33,527 nucleotides of DNA from Flavobacteriales bacterium (GCA_016788285.1 JAEUSW010000090.1:1-33527), one strand, 5' to 3'. Positions 7,930 to 16,020 are shown, numbered from the stretch's first letter. A program made the numbers and translations. Notes: generated from the letters alone by a model not told the origin.

Positions 7930-8151
7930 TCAGCAGCATTGTCGATCGGCGCCGTGCGGCTCCTTGGTGAGGTCGGCCTCAGAGATGCTCACGTGGAGGG
8001 TGAACCACTCCGCCTCGGGCTGCGTGAACCGGTGCGCGTTGAGCGCATCGCTCGCCGTACGCCATGGGTCGCGGAGCCGGGCCACCGGCGGGAGCGCTGC
8101 CACGGATCGGTCGGGTCCGTGGGTCCCGTCGATGGGCTTCGCCTTGGCCAT
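7930..8151 (-). CDS. Small hypothetical protein, 73 aa
   Basis: This short frame starts MAKAKPIDGT and has no signal peptide or membrane segment. It has a middle HRFTQPEAEWFTLHVSISEADL and ends in two Cys residues. I do not recognise a family. Third codon positions are mostly G or C, as in the real genes to the right. A TACCTTCG box ends only four bases before the ATG. Both facts favour a genuine gene with almost no leader. It stands alone between the barrel protein and the broken hydrolase, all on the minus strand. Confidence 0.45.
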   Translation of the reverse strand: MAKAKPIDGTHGPDRSVAALPPVARLRDPWRTASDALNAHRFTQPEAEWFTLHVSISEADLTKEPHGADRQCC

Positions 8152-8155
8152 GAAG

Positions 8156-8163
8156 CGAAGGTA
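8156..8163 (-). promoter_or_regulatory. -7-like element (TACCTTCG) immediately before the 73-aa ORF
   Basis: The minus strand reads CTTCTACCTTCGCTTCATG, so the element ends four bases before the start codon. If used, transcription would begin at or very near the ATG, giving a leaderless message. About 20 bases here resemble the sequence around 6751-6758. Confidence 0.45.
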
Positions 8164-8199
8164 GAAGCCCCGCGACCACGATGACGCCCTTCAAGACCC

Positions 8200-8862
8200 C
8201 TACAGCGTCTTCCCGAACCGGTAGCTGCAGCCCACCAGAAGGCTCACTGCGTTCGTGCGGATGCTGCCATCGTCGATCACGGGCACGGCGCTGATGTTCA
8301 TGAGGCCCTTGTCGTAGCGGACCTCGGTCCGCAGCACCAGGTTGTCGCCCACGTCGAAGGCGCCACCCACGCTCGCGCTCACCCCGGCGTCGAGGCGCTC
8401 CATCGTGTCGGTGATGTCCTGTTCGGCGAACTCGGATCCGCCGGCGGGCACGGTGCGCCCCCGGAGCAGCACCCCCACGAAGCCGCCCGCACCGACCTCC
8501 AGGCGCACCGTGGTACCGAACCCGGCGGTGGCCATGAGCGGGAAGGTGACCTGGTCCAGGGCCGTGCGCAGCTTCACCGTGGCGATCGGGTTCCCGTTGA
8601 CATCCGTGAAGGTGGCGTTGACCTGGCTGCCTTTCCGCTGGTAGCCGGCCCCGAGCCGGACGCCGAACCGCTCCGACAGGTCGTACTGCACGGTGAGCCC
8701 TGCGGCAGGCCCGAGCAGCGCGTCCGAGCTGTTGATGAGCCGGTTGCCGCGCAGCCACGAGAGTCCCGGGCCGGCCTGGACCCCGAGCTGCCAGCGGCCG
8801 TCCTGGGCCCAGGAACTGGTGGTGGCGAGCACGACGAGCGAAGTGGTGATCAGGGTGCGCAT
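8200..8862 (-). CDS. Outer-membrane beta-barrel protein (porin-like / PorT-type family)
   Basis: The ATG at 8862 gives a 220-aa protein with the signal peptide MRTLITTSLVVLATTSSWAQ. The open frame to 8883 would add seven residues in front of it. The mature part alternates hydrophobic and polar residues, as in transmembrane strands: WQLGVQAGPGLSWLRG near the start, FGVRLGAGYQRKGSQV, then VGGAFDVGDNLVLRTEVRY, and a final strand SLLVGCSYRFG. This is the pattern of the small 8-to-10-stranded outer-membrane barrel family common in Bacteroidota. A specific role cannot be told from sequence. It is transcribed on its own as far as can be seen. Confidence 0.8.
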   Translation of the reverse strand: MRTLITTSLVVLATTSSWAQDGRWQLGVQAGPGLSWLRGNRLINSSDALLGPAAGLTVQYDLSERFGVRLGAGYQRKGSQVNATFTDVNGNPIATVKLRTALDQVTFPLMATAGFGTTVRLEVGAGGFVGVLLRGRTVPAGGSEFAEQDITDTMERLDAGVSASVGGAFDVGDNLVLRTEVRYDKGLMNISAVPVIDDGSIRTNAVSLLVGCSYRFGKTL

Positions 8863-9092
8863 GGTCCGGTCATTTCGCACCACTCAACGATCGGGAGGGC
8901 CCCGTATTGTGGGCGATCCGCGGCGGGCGGAGGATACGGAACTTCCACGACCCCCGACCACGTGGTTTTCCCTGCCCCCACCCACGTGAAACCCCCCTGT
9001 TCCCGGTCAGGCCGGTCATGGAGCTTTGTCCCCACATGCGTTCCATGCCCCTGCACACCCGCGATCCGCAGGCGCACACCCGGGGTGCGCGG
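8863..9092. other. Spacer with a twin CACGTG inverted repeat (8959-8988)
   Basis: No convincing gene was found. CACGTG occurs at 8959-8964 and 8983-8988, 24 bp apart. Including the flanking G and C the pair forms a 7-bp inverted repeat. It lies about 100 bases upstream of the barrel protein gene, where an operator could be, but nothing ties it to a known regulator. Confidence 0.3.
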
Positions 9093-9173
9093 ATGCGGGC
9101 CGTCCTCTGGTGGTTGGCCCTGCTGCTCTGCCTGGCGGGGCTGTTGGGGCTGAACGCGTGGCTGGATCCCTAG
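9093..9173 (+). CDS. Possible small single-span membrane peptide, 26 aa
   Basis: The frame encodes MRAVLWWLALLLCLAGLL followed by GLNAWLDP and a TAG stop. That is one hydrophobic helix with a basic start. In-frame ATGs further upstream (9045, 9018) would add a polar leader. It is on the opposite strand to both neighbours. There is no recognised family, and chance is quite possible in such GC-rich sequence. Confidence 0.25.
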   Translation: MRAVLWWLALLLCLAGLLGLNAWLDP

Positions 9174-9221
9174 ACCGCACCGGATGACCGTCGCTCCGGA
9201 GCAGATGCGACCCATCCGACA

Positions 9222-9256
9222 GAGACCCGGCGCTGCGTGTTCAGCGACCGGGTCTC
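9222..9256. terminator. Hairpin downstream of the S51 peptidase gene
   Basis: GAGACCCGG (9222-9230) pairs perfectly with CCGGGTCTC (9248-9256). Inside, CGCTG (9231-9235) pairs with CAGCG (9242-9246), leaving one bulged A, so the stem is about 14 bp with a short loop. It lies 50 bases beyond the stop of the minus-strand gene ending at 9307. There is no clear U-tract on either strand, so termination is likely but not certain. Confidence 0.5.
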
Positions 9257-9306
9257 GCCTTTCGGTGGTTCCCCATCGCCTGCCCTCTGGCCGCGAGGCC
9301 CGCGAG

Positions 9307-10578
9307 CTACCGGACCATCCGGAACGTGCGCTGATGCGCCCCGCTGCGCAGCCGCAGCAGCACCAGCCCGTCAGTGTTCCACCGCACCTCGGCGCCGTCA
9401 TCCGTCCGGCGCACGGTATGGGACAGGCCCCGCCCCGTGAGGTCGAAGAGGTGGATCGCCGCATCGGCCGGGACCCCGGAGAGCCGGGCCCCGTCGGCCG
9501 TGGGGATGCAGGACCAGTGCGCCGCGCCACGTCCGGCAAGGCCTGAACTGCAATCGGGCGCCGCACCCGGCACGGCGGTGAGGGACGCGCTCTGCACGCT
9601 CCAGTCCTCCCAGGTGCCGCCGGTCGTGCTCCGGCGGTCGTTCAGGTCGAAGGTGTTGGAGCCCGCGGTGGTGCCGGGCACCTTGCACGCCTTCACCGCC
9701 AGCCCGCCCTGGTCCCACGTGAGCGGAACACCGGCCGCGCAGGTCTCCGGCGGCAGGAGCGCATCGCAGTTGGCCTGCACGAACCACGCGAAGTCATCAT
9801 AGGCGGGGTGGTCGCCGTAGACGTGCGCGATGCCGTCGTCGCCGATGCACACCGCCACGTATTCCTCGCAGGCGATGCCCAGCACGGGCGCACCCCGATC
9901 GATGTACGAGCGCGCGATGAAGGTCACCAGGCGCCCGCGCCGGTCGGGGTTGTCGAAGTGCGTATCGGTGACCACGTCATCGAGGCCCGGCGCCCCCATG
10001 AAGGGACTGTCATCGAGCGTGACGTTCACCGCGTAGGGGTTGTTGAGCGCGGCCTGGCTGGTGACGGTGCCGAACTGCGCCGTGAACCGGTAGCCCGCCA
10101 GGATGGCCATGCCCGCACTGGTGCCGCCGATGACGATGTGACGATCCGCGATGGCCGCACGCACCAGGCTGTCCACCGGTGTGCCCTGCCAGTAGCTCAC
10201 GTAGTCCCACTGATCGCCGCCGGCGAACCAGATGGCCTCGGCCCGCTGGATGCGCTGATGCACGTACGGGTCATGGGAGGCCGAGGCATTGGTGAACACG
10301 ATGGTCTCCACGGAGTTCAGCGACACGCCGAGGTCGGTGTAGAAGTAGTCGTTGTACCCATCGCTGCCCGAGGCGCGCAGCACCAGCACATCGCCGCCGG
10401 CCGCGCGCTGCAGGAACCACAGCATGGCCGGGTCGCTCTCGGTGGCGCCGCCCATGAGGCAGAGCCCGCCCTGCGGAGCGGTGACCGCGTCGGCGGTGTC
10501 GCCGGTGAAGTAGCTGGTGTAGGTCTGGCCGGGGGCGGCGAACGGCAGCAGCAGCAACAGGGTGATCGGGGCGCGCAT
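9307..10578 (-). CDS. Secreted cyanophycinase-like peptidase, S51 family
   Basis: This 423-aa protein has a signal peptide (about 1-17, ending APGQ). Its S51 domain (about 35-290) shows IWFAGGDQWDYV and the nucleophile motif VIGGTSAGMAIL with Ser154. It also has a conserved VVTDTHFDNPDRRGRL block. S51 enzymes are serine peptidases such as cyanophycinase and dipeptidase E. Secreted forms occur in heterotrophs that use the polymer or other Asp-linked peptides outside the cell, but the substrate here is not shown. The last ~85 residues, with IHLFDLTGRGL and a final RTFRMVR, look like a degenerate T9SS sorting domain. It starts 24 bases after the Asp-box gene and shares its direction, so the two may be co-transcribed. 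Confidence 0.82.
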   Translation of the reverse strand: MRAPITLLLLLPFAAPGQTYTSYFTGDTADAVTAPQGGLCLMGGATESDPAMLWFLQRAAGGDVLVLRASGSDGYNDYFYTDLGVSLNSVETIVFTNASASHDPYVHQRIQRAEAIWFAGGDQWDYVSYWQGTPVDSLVRAAIADRHIVIGGTSAGMAILAGYRFTAQFGTVTSQAALNNPYAVNVTLDDSPFMGAPGLDDVVTDTHFDNPDRRGRLVTFIARSYIDRGAPVLGIACEEYVAVCIGDDGIAHVYGDHPAYDDFAWFVQANCDALLPPETCAAGVPLTWDQGGLAVKACKVPGTTAGSNTFDLNDRRSTTGGTWEDWSVQSASLTAVPGAAPDCSSGLAGRGAAHWSCIPTADGARLSGVPADAAIHLFDLTGRGLSHTVRRTDDGAEVRWNTDGLVLLRLRSGAHQRTFRMVR

Positions 10579-10602
10579 CGCGCGAAGATCGCTCCTGCCG
10601 AC

Positions 10603-11838
10603 CTATCGTTTCACCACCCGCACCGGCGCCAGGGGCGTCCCCTCCACCTTCAACAGGTAGCTGCCGGCCGCCAGCGCGGACAGGTCGAGGTGCATGCGGG
10701 TGGCGGTGAGGCGGCCGCGCAAGACCTCCGCGCCATGGAGGTCCAGCACGCGGTACGAACGGCCCACGGCGTCGTCCGGGAGCTCCAGCACCACGGCCCC
10801 TTCGGTCGGATCGGGATACAGGCGCAGCCCATCCGCCATCCCCAGCTCGGGCACGCTGGTGGAGCCGCAGCGCCGAAAGAGGCCCTGGCCCGGCGAGGCC
10901 TGGTTATAGCCGATGTACACGCAGCCGTTGTGCTCGAAGATGCCGCTGCCATTGAGGTCCGCGGCATTGAGGTTGCCGGTGATGTTGGTCCAGCTGGCGC
11001 CCTCATCCGCGCTCAGATAGAGGCTGTCGCGCAGACCTCCGCCGGCGAAATGGCGGGTCTCCATGTACAGGTTGTTGCCGAAGCGCTTCACCTCCAGCAG
11101 GCCCAGCCCGAACTGAGGCAACCCGGACCAGGTGCTCCAGGTGGCTCCGCCATCGGTACTGCTGTACTTACCGCCGCCTTGGGCCGTGTAGTACAGGGTG
11201 CCGCCCATGGCCCACAGGTTCTCCCCGTTGAGGTCGCTCGGTGAGATGCCGGCGTTGCTGGCGCTCCAGCTGGAACCGCCATCGGTGCTCTTGAAGATCC
11301 CGCCGCCGATCGTGTTGGCGAAGAGGTCGTTGCCGACCAGCAGCATGCCGATCACGTTCGTGTTGGCAAGCCCGGCGTTCACCGTGGTCCAGGCATCGCC
11401 CGGCAGCGGCGCGCGGAACACCCCGCCCGTGGAGGCGTACGCGAAGACATGGGTGCTGTTCGCCAGGAAGCCGCGCACGACGGTCGCCTGGGGTGCGTTG
11501 GTCACCGTGTTCCACGTGCTGCCATCGTCGGTGGTGTAGTAGATGCAATCGGAGGAGGCGTTCAGCCCGGCGAAATAGCGGCCGCCCGCATACAGGCCGC
11601 ACTCCGTGGGGTTCAGCGCCACCGGGTTGGTGGCGGCGGTCCATATGCTGCCGTTGTCGCTGCTGCGATACAACGTGGCACCCGCCTTGGCGAAGAGGTG
11701 CGTGGGCGAAGCGCCGAGCACGGCAGCACCTTGGGTCAGGTCGGCGATGCCGGAATTGGTCTGCGTCCATTGGGCCGCGCTCCAGGTGGTCAGGAACAAG
11801 GCCGGAAGAAGGAGGGGGGTGCGGTGGATGAGGGGCAT
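10603..11838 (-). CDS. T9SS-sorted Asp-box (BNR-type) repeat protein
   Basis: The ATG at 11838 (411 aa) gives the signal peptide MPLIHRTPLLLPALFLTTWS. The open frame upstream to 12081 has no coding character. Five Asp-boxes (SxDxGxxW) lie at about residues 59-66 (SSDNGSIW), 102-109, 184-191, 227-234 and 276-283. They build a beta-propeller of the sialidase/Ycf48 type. In Bacteroidota such secreted proteins are usually of unknown ligand, and no sialidase catalytic residues are evident. The end has LRLYPDPTEGAVVLEL and ALAAGSYLLKVEG...VVKR, a type A T9SS sorting domain. The product is expected on the cell surface or in the medium. Confidence 0.85.
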   Translation of the reverse strand: MPLIHRTPLLLPALFLTTWSAAQWTQTNSGIADLTQGAAVLGASPTHLFAKAGATLYRSSDNGSIWTAATNPVALNPTECGLYAGGRYFAGLNASSDCIYYTTDDGSTWNTVTNAPQATVVRGFLANSTHVFAYASTGGVFRAPLPGDAWTTVNAGLANTNVIGMLLVGNDLFANTIGGGIFKSTDGGSSWSASNAGISPSDLNGENLWAMGGTLYYTAQGGGKYSSTDGGATWSTWSGLPQFGLGLLEVKRFGNNLYMETRHFAGGGLRDSLYLSADEGASWTNITGNLNAADLNGSGIFEHNGCVYIGYNQASPGQGLFRRCGSTSVPELGMADGLRLYPDPTEGAVVLELPDDAVGRSYRVLDLHGAEVLRGRLTATRMHLDLSALAAGSYLLKVEGTPLAPVRVVKR

Positions 11839-11997
11839 GGCTCTTGGGTGTGCGCGGTTCAGCCGCAAAGGAAGATGGACACGGAGCAGGCCTCCCACCG
11901 ACCTTCCTCGAGCTTCCCACCGTGGGGTGTGAACCGCGGCGCCCCCCCTGGCGGAAGGACCTTGATCGGGATCAGTCGGCTGGCGGTGGTCCTGTGC

Positions 11998-12005
11998 TAT
12001 GTTGC
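11998..12005 (+). promoter_or_regulatory. Possible -7 element before the universal stress protein gene
   Basis: TATGTTGC fits the loose form TAnnTTGC, which also occurs before the symporter gene (21277-21284). It ends 21 bases before the ATG at 12027. No clear -33 box is visible. Confidence 0.3.
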
Positions 12006-12026
12006 GTGCCACCGATGTCCCCACCG

Positions 12027-12827
12027 ATGAACCGGATCCTCCTCCCCACCGATGGCAGTGATGCCGCCTTCCATGCGGCACGCTTCGCGTTCGATCTGTT
12101 CGGCACGGAAGGCCTGCGGTACACGCTGGTGCACACCTTCCTGAAGCCCGCCTACCGCAACGCGCTGCTGCCCGCGATGGACACCGCCCGCGAAGCCGAC
12201 AACAAGCTGCGCCGGTTCGAGCGGCGCTGCCGCGCCCAGGCGGGCACCGTGGTCCTGGCCAAACGCACCTCGCCCTTCCCCCTGACGGAGGTGCTCAACG
12301 AGCTGGCCGAACAGGGCAAGGGCGAGCTGATCGTGATGGGCACCCAGGGGGAGGGCAACTACGGGCTGGTGGGCAGCAACACCACGGCCGTGGTGATGGG
12401 AGCCCGGGTCCCGGTGATCACCGTGCCCTCGATGTGGCGGCCCGCGGCCGTGAAGCGCATCCTGCTGGCGAACGATGGAGGTCCCATGGACGAGGCCACC
12501 CTGAAGCCGCTGGTCGTGATCGCCCGCCGCACGGGCGCCGAGGTGGTGGTGGCCCATGTGCGCGACAACATCGCCACCTTCGATGAGCGCGGCGACCGGA
12601 GGGTCCTCAGCGCGCTCCTGGCCGGCATCCGGCATTCGTTCGTCACCGTGGCGGGCGCCGACGTCACCTCCACCCTGGATGAACTCGCCCGACAGGGGCG
12701 CATCCAGCTGATGACCGTGATCCACCGCAAGAAAAGCTTCTGGCAACGGCTGTTCACCGCCAGCAAGGCCCGGCGCATGGCCCTGCACACCACCACCCCG
12801 CTGCTGGTGCTGCCCGAACAGCGCTGA
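12027..12827 (+). CDS. Tandem universal stress protein (UspA-type)
   Basis: The start at 12027 begins directly with MNRILLPTDGSDAAF, the first strand and phosphate loop of a Usp domain. An ATG at 12015 would add four residues. The protein is 266 aa with two Usp domains. The first (about 1-140) has VMGTQGEGNYGLVGSNTTAV, an ATP-binding motif of the GxxG...GS kind with a shorter gap than usual. The second (about 146-266) begins KRILLANDGG and ends in HTTTPLLVLPEQ, but lacks the full glycine motif, so only one half may bind nucleotide. Usp proteins are cytoplasmic and help cells survive starvation or stress. The gene stands alone, divergent from the Asp-box gene and convergent with pyrC. Confidence 0.9.
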   Translation: MNRILLPTDGSDAAFHAARFAFDLFGTEGLRYTLVHTFLKPAYRNALLPAMDTAREADNKLRRFERRCRAQAGTVVLAKRTSPFPLTEVLNELAEQGKGELIVMGTQGEGNYGLVGSNTTAVVMGARVPVITVPSMWRPAAVKRILLANDGGPMDEATLKPLVVIARRTGAEVVVAHVRDNIATFDERGDRRVLSALLAGIRHSFVTVAGADVTSTLDELARQGRIQLMTVIHRKKSFWQRLFTASKARRMALHTTTPLLVLPEQR

Positions 12828-12882
12828 TGGGGCCGCCTGCGGCGTCGACCACCGCCACCCTGCGTCGTGACCGGGCCTTGGT

Positions 12883-13926
12883 TCAGTCCTGGGCCTCTCC
12901 CACGCTCCACCCCACCGTGCTCCCGGCGCGGAAGGGCACCAGTTCCTCCCCATCGAAGGGGAAGGTGGCGGGCACAGGCACCTCGCGGCGCGTGAGCGTG
13001 ATGCGGTCCGTGTTGCGCGGCAGCTGGTAATGGTCCGGGCCGTGGAAGCTCGCGAAGGCCTCCAGCTTGTCCAGCGCCCCTGCCCGGTCGAAGACCTCGG
13101 CATAGAGGGCGATGGCCGCATGCGCGGTGTACACGCCCGCGCAGCCGCAGGCCGTCTCCTTGGTGGGCCGGGCATGGGGCGCGCTGTCGGTGCCCAGGAA
13201 GTACTTCGGGTTGCCACTGGTGGCCGCCGCCAGGAGCGCCTCGCGGTGTGTGCCGCGCTTCAGGATGGGCAGGCAGTACAGGTGCGGGCGGATACCACCA
13301 GCCAGCATGTCGTTGCGGTCCAGCAGCAGGTGGTGGGCCGTGATGGTGGCCGCCACCTTGGGCGAAGCGTCCGCCACGAACTGCGCGGCATCGCGCGTGG
13401 TGATGTGCTCCAGCACGATGCGCAGCTCGGGGAAGCGCTGCGTGATGGGCCGTAGATGCCGGTCCAGGAAGACCTTCTCCCGGTCGAAGATGTCGATGTC
13501 CGCATCGGTGACCTCCCCGTGGATCAGCAGCGGGATGTCGTGCCCCTGCATGGCCTCTAGCGCCGGATAGCAGAGCTCCAGCGAGGTGACACCCGAGTCG
13601 GAGTTGGTGGTGGCACCGGCGGGGTAGAGCTTCACCGCGGTGACCGCGCCCGTCTCCTTCGCCACGGCGATCTCGGCGGGCGAGGTGCGGTCCGTGAGGT
13701 ACAGCGTCATCAGCGGCCGGAAGGTGCTGCCCGCGGGCACGGCGGCCAGGATGCGGTCGCGATAGGCGATGGCGTCCTTCACCGTGGTGACGGGCGGCTT
13801 CAGGTTGGGCATGGCGATGGCACGTCCGAGCACCTGCGCGGCGTGCGGCACCGTGGTGGCCAGCGCTCCCCCATCGCGCAGATGGATGTGCCAGTCGTCG
13901 GGCCGGGTGATGGTGAGGCGGTCCAT
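12883..13926 (-). CDS. pyrC: Dihydroorotase, class II
   Basis: It converts carbamoyl-aspartate to dihydroorotate in pyrimidine synthesis. The ATG at 13926 gives 347 aa, one less than E. coli PyrC. The zinc site is complete: H13 and H15 in [10 protein letters not shown], the carbamylated K99 in [19 protein letters not shown]136 in LIHGEVTD, H174 in VLEHITT and D247 in LGTDSAPH. Each is exactly three residues earlier than its E. coli counterpart. The longer frame to 13959 would overlap deoC and is rejected. The gene lies 22 bases after deoC, so the two nucleotide genes are probably one transcript. Confidence 0.96.
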   Translation of the reverse strand: MDRLTITRPDDWHIHLRDGGALATTVPHAAQVLGRAIAMPNLKPPVTTVKDAIAYRDRILAAVPAGSTFRPLMTLYLTDRTSPAEIAVAKETGAVTAVKLYPAGATTNSDSGVTSLELCYPALEAMQGHDIPLLIHGEVTDADIDIFDREKVFLDRHLRPITQRFPELRIVLEHITTRDAAQFVADASPKVAATITAHHLLLDRNDMLAGGIRPHLYCLPILKRGTHREALLAAATSGNPKYFLGTDSAPHARPTKETACGCAGVYTAHAAIALYAEVFDRAGALDKLEAFASFHGPDHYQLPRNTDRITLTRREVPVPATFPFDGEELVPFRAGSTVGWSVGEAQD

Positions 13927-13948
13927 GGGGGTCGGGCGATGAACTGCT

Positions 13949-14869
13949 TCAGTCCACACTGAAGTAGTCCGCGCTCTGGTAGTGCCCGTCGGCCTCCTTC
14001 TGCAGCTGCATCAGGATGTCGTTGGCCAGGCTGCTGGCCCCGAAGCGGAACCAGTGCGGATCGAGCCACTCGGGGCCCAGCTCCTCCTTCACCATCATCA
14101 GGTAGTGGAGGGCCTCCTTGCTCTTGCGGATGCCGCCGGCGGGCTTCATGGCGATCATCCGGCCGGTCCTCAGGTAGTGATCGCGGATGGCGTGCAGCAT
14201 CACCAGCGTCACCTCCATGGTGGCGGCCGGGTTGATCTTGCCGGTGCTGGTCTTGATGAAGTCGGCCCCGGCCGCGATGGCGATGTCGCTCGCGAGGCGC
14301 ACCTTGTCGTAGGTGCCGAGCTCGCCGGTCTCCAGGATCACTTTCAACCGTGCCTCGCCGCAGGCCTCCTTGATCGCCGCGATCTCGTCGAACACGTACG
14401 CGTATTCACCCGTGTGGAACTTCCCCCGGCTGATCACCATGTCGATCTCGTCGGCGCCCTCGTTCACGGCGAACCGGGTGTCGGCGAGCTTCACGTTGCG
14501 CGGGGCCTGTCCGCTGGGGAAGGCGGTGGATACGCTGGCCACCTTCACGCCACTCTCGCCCAGGGCTTTCTTCGCCACCTTCACCATGCTCGGATATACG
14601 CACACCGCCGCCACGGTGGGCAGGCCGGGCAGGCTGTCGTGCAGGTGCACGGCCTTGAAGCACAGCTGCTGCACCTTGTGGGGCGTGTCGGCGCCCTCCA
14701 GGGTGGTGAGGTCGATCATGCTGAGGGCGAGCTTCATGCCCTGCACCTTGGTCTCCTTCTTGATGCTGCGGGCCTTGATGCGGGCCACGCGCTCCTCGAT
14801 GCCCACCTGGTCGATGGGGGGCGCGGCGACCGGCACGGCCCGGGGCGGCGCGAGGGTCTTGGTGGACAT
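13949..14869 (-). CDS. deoC: Deoxyribose-phosphate aldolase (long, DERA-like form)
   Basis: It cleaves 2-deoxyribose-5-phosphate to glyceraldehyde-3-phosphate and acetaldehyde in deoxynucleoside breakdown. The protein has 306 aa, longer than the ~250-aa bacterial enzyme. The extra N-terminus (about 60 residues, with [19 protein letters not shown]) and [13 protein letters not shown] resemble the animal DERA type. The Schiff-base lysine is K206 in [10 protein letters not shown]. The second catalytic lysine is K242 in MKPAGGIR, and D143 in EIDMVISRG completes the site. It has its own promoter-like element close to the start and is followed by pyrC. The acetaldehyde product is often removed by an aldehyde dehydrogenase; only a remnant of one is visible in this window (6536-6712). 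Confidence 0.94.
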   Translation of the reverse strand: MSTKTLAPPRAVPVAAPPIDQVGIEERVARIKARSIKKETKVQGMKLALSMIDLTTLEGADTPHKVQQLCFKAVHLHDSLPGLPTVAAVCVYPSMVKVAKKALGESGVKVASVSTAFPSGQAPRNVKLADTRFAVNEGADEIDMVISRGKFHTGEYAYVFDEIAAIKEACGEARLKVILETGELGTYDKVRLASDIAIAAGADFIKTSTGKINPAATMEVTLVMLHAIRDHYLRTGRMIAMKPAGGIRKSKEALHYLMMVKEELGPEWLDPHWFRFGASSLANDILMQLQKEADGHYQSADYFSVD

Positions 14870-14873
14870 GCGG

Positions 14874-14881
14874 CCAAGATA
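14874..14881 (-). promoter_or_regulatory. -7-like element of deoC-pyrC
   Basis: The minus strand reads TATCTTGG, four bases before the deoC ATG (TATCTTGGCCGCATG). It fits TAnnTTnG and would give an almost leaderless message. Confidence 0.35.
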
Positions 14882-15093
14882 GCCCGACGGCCGGTGATGC
14901 CGTTCCTTTTGCAGGCCCTGCCGTTCCCCGCTCCGCGCCGGGCCCGTGGACGAAGCGAGGGACCGCGGCCGTTACTTCGGCACCGCCATGCCCGCGACCG
15001 CGCACCCCACGCCCCTGCGGAAGCCCGAAACCCGCGCCCAGCGGGGCCGGCACAGGTCACACCGGGTTAACATGCCCGGATGGGCAGACTTGT
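14882..15093. other. Spacer between deoC and exbB
   Basis: This is part of a 335-bp intergenic stretch between divergent genes. It holds a 41-codon plus-strand frame (14988-15113) with no domain or signal peptide, which I do not call as a gene. The rest contains promoter elements only. Confidence 0.5.
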
Positions 15094-15101
15094 TATGTTT
15101 G
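15094..15101 (+). promoter_or_regulatory. -7 element of the exbB-tonB operon (TATGTTTG)
   Basis: TATGTTTG matches the Bacteroidota -7 consensus TAnnTTTG exactly. It is 103 bases before the exbB ATG, so the leader would be about 100 nt. A -33 TTTG/TTG is not clear; GGTTAAC near 15065-15071 is the only candidate. Confidence 0.6.
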
Positions 15102-15204
15102 CCCCCCTGTTGAACACAAACCCTTGACCGGCCCCGGGCGTTCCTCCCGGGCGGCCGCACGGAACCGACCAACGCCTCCAACCGAAAACCCGACCCCTCT
15201 TCTC

Positions 15205-16020
15205 ATGAGCAACGAAACGTCCACCGGGAAAGGCTCGAGCCTCTTCGTGGCCATTGTGTTCCCCTTGGTGCTGATCATCAGCGTGATGATCTACATGTTC
15301 GTCCTGGGCGATCCGGCGAACTTCGAGAACGGCGACCCCATCAAGGGCCATCCCATCGCGGAGAACCCCGGCCGGCTTTACGGCACCATCTACAAGGGGG
15401 GCTTCATCGTGCCCATCCTCATCAGCGTCAACCTCATCATCATCATCTTCTCGGTGGAGCGCTTCATCACCCTCAACCGGGCCAAGGGCAAGGGACGCAT
15501 CGAGGCCTTCCTGGGCCAGGTGCGCGGCTTCCTGGCCAACGACCAGGTGGACGAGGCCGTGAACGTGTGCGATGAGCAGAAGGGCAGCGTGGCCAACGTG
15601 ATGCGCAGCGGCCTCCAGAAGTACAAGCAGGTGCTGCGTGACGCGTCGCACGACAAGGAGACCCGCCTGCAGGCCGTGAAGCAGGAGCTGGAGGAGGCCA
15701 CCGCCCTGGAACTGCCCATGCTGAGCAAGAACCTGGTGATCCTGAGCACCTGCGCGAGCATCAGCACGCTGCTGGGCCTGATCGGAACGGTGCTGGGGAT
15801 GATCCGTGCGTTCAGCGCGCTGGCCACCGCCGGCACGCCGGACGCCTCCGCCCTGTCCACCGGTATCTCCGAGGCCCTCATCAACACGGCCTTCGGGATC
15901 ACCGGCTCGTGCGTGGCCATCATCATGTTCAACTTCTTCAGCACCAAGATCGACGCCATCACCCATGGCATCGATGAGGCGGGCTTCAGCGTGAGCCAGA
16001 CCCTGGCCACCCACAAGTGA
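15205..16020 (+). CDS. exbB: ExbB/TolQ-family proton channel subunit
   Basis: This 271-aa inner-membrane protein has four predicted membrane helices: about 13-35, 66-84, 176-200 and 224-246. The signature LGLIGTVLGMIRAF lies in helix three, followed by INTAFGITGSCVAIIMF. It forms the proton-conducting pentamer around ExbD that energises TonB. The extra N-terminal helix is usual for Bacteroidota members; E. coli ExbB has three. I took MSNETSTGKG at 15205, since the frame upstream is untranslatable filler behind the promoter. Two exbD genes and tonB follow in order, with spacings of 76, 70 and 3 bases. Confidence 0.95.
   Translation: MSNETSTGKGSSLFVAIVFPLVLIISVMIYMFVLGDPANFENGDPIKGHPIAENPGRLYGTIYKGGFIVPILISVNLIIIIFSVERFITLNRAKGKGRIEAFLGQVRGFLANDQVDEAVNVCDEQKGSVANVMRSGLQKYKQVLRDASHDKETRLQAVKQELEEATALELPMLSKNLVILSTCASISTLLGLIGTVLGMIRAFSALATAGTPDASALSTGISEALINTAFGITGSCVAIIMFNFFSTKIDAITHGIDEAGFSVSQTLATHK

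Noticed and set aside
9808-11244. A 478-codon plus-strand frame across the peptidase and Asp-box genes
   Set aside because: It is antisense to two genes with signal peptides and clear motifs, and has no domain of its own.
14988-15113. A 41-codon plus-strand frame between deoC and exbB, with TTACTTCG upstream
   Set aside because: The peptide is Arg, Pro and His-rich with no domain, and it runs through the exbB promoter element. It could be real, but nothing supports it beyond the nearby box.
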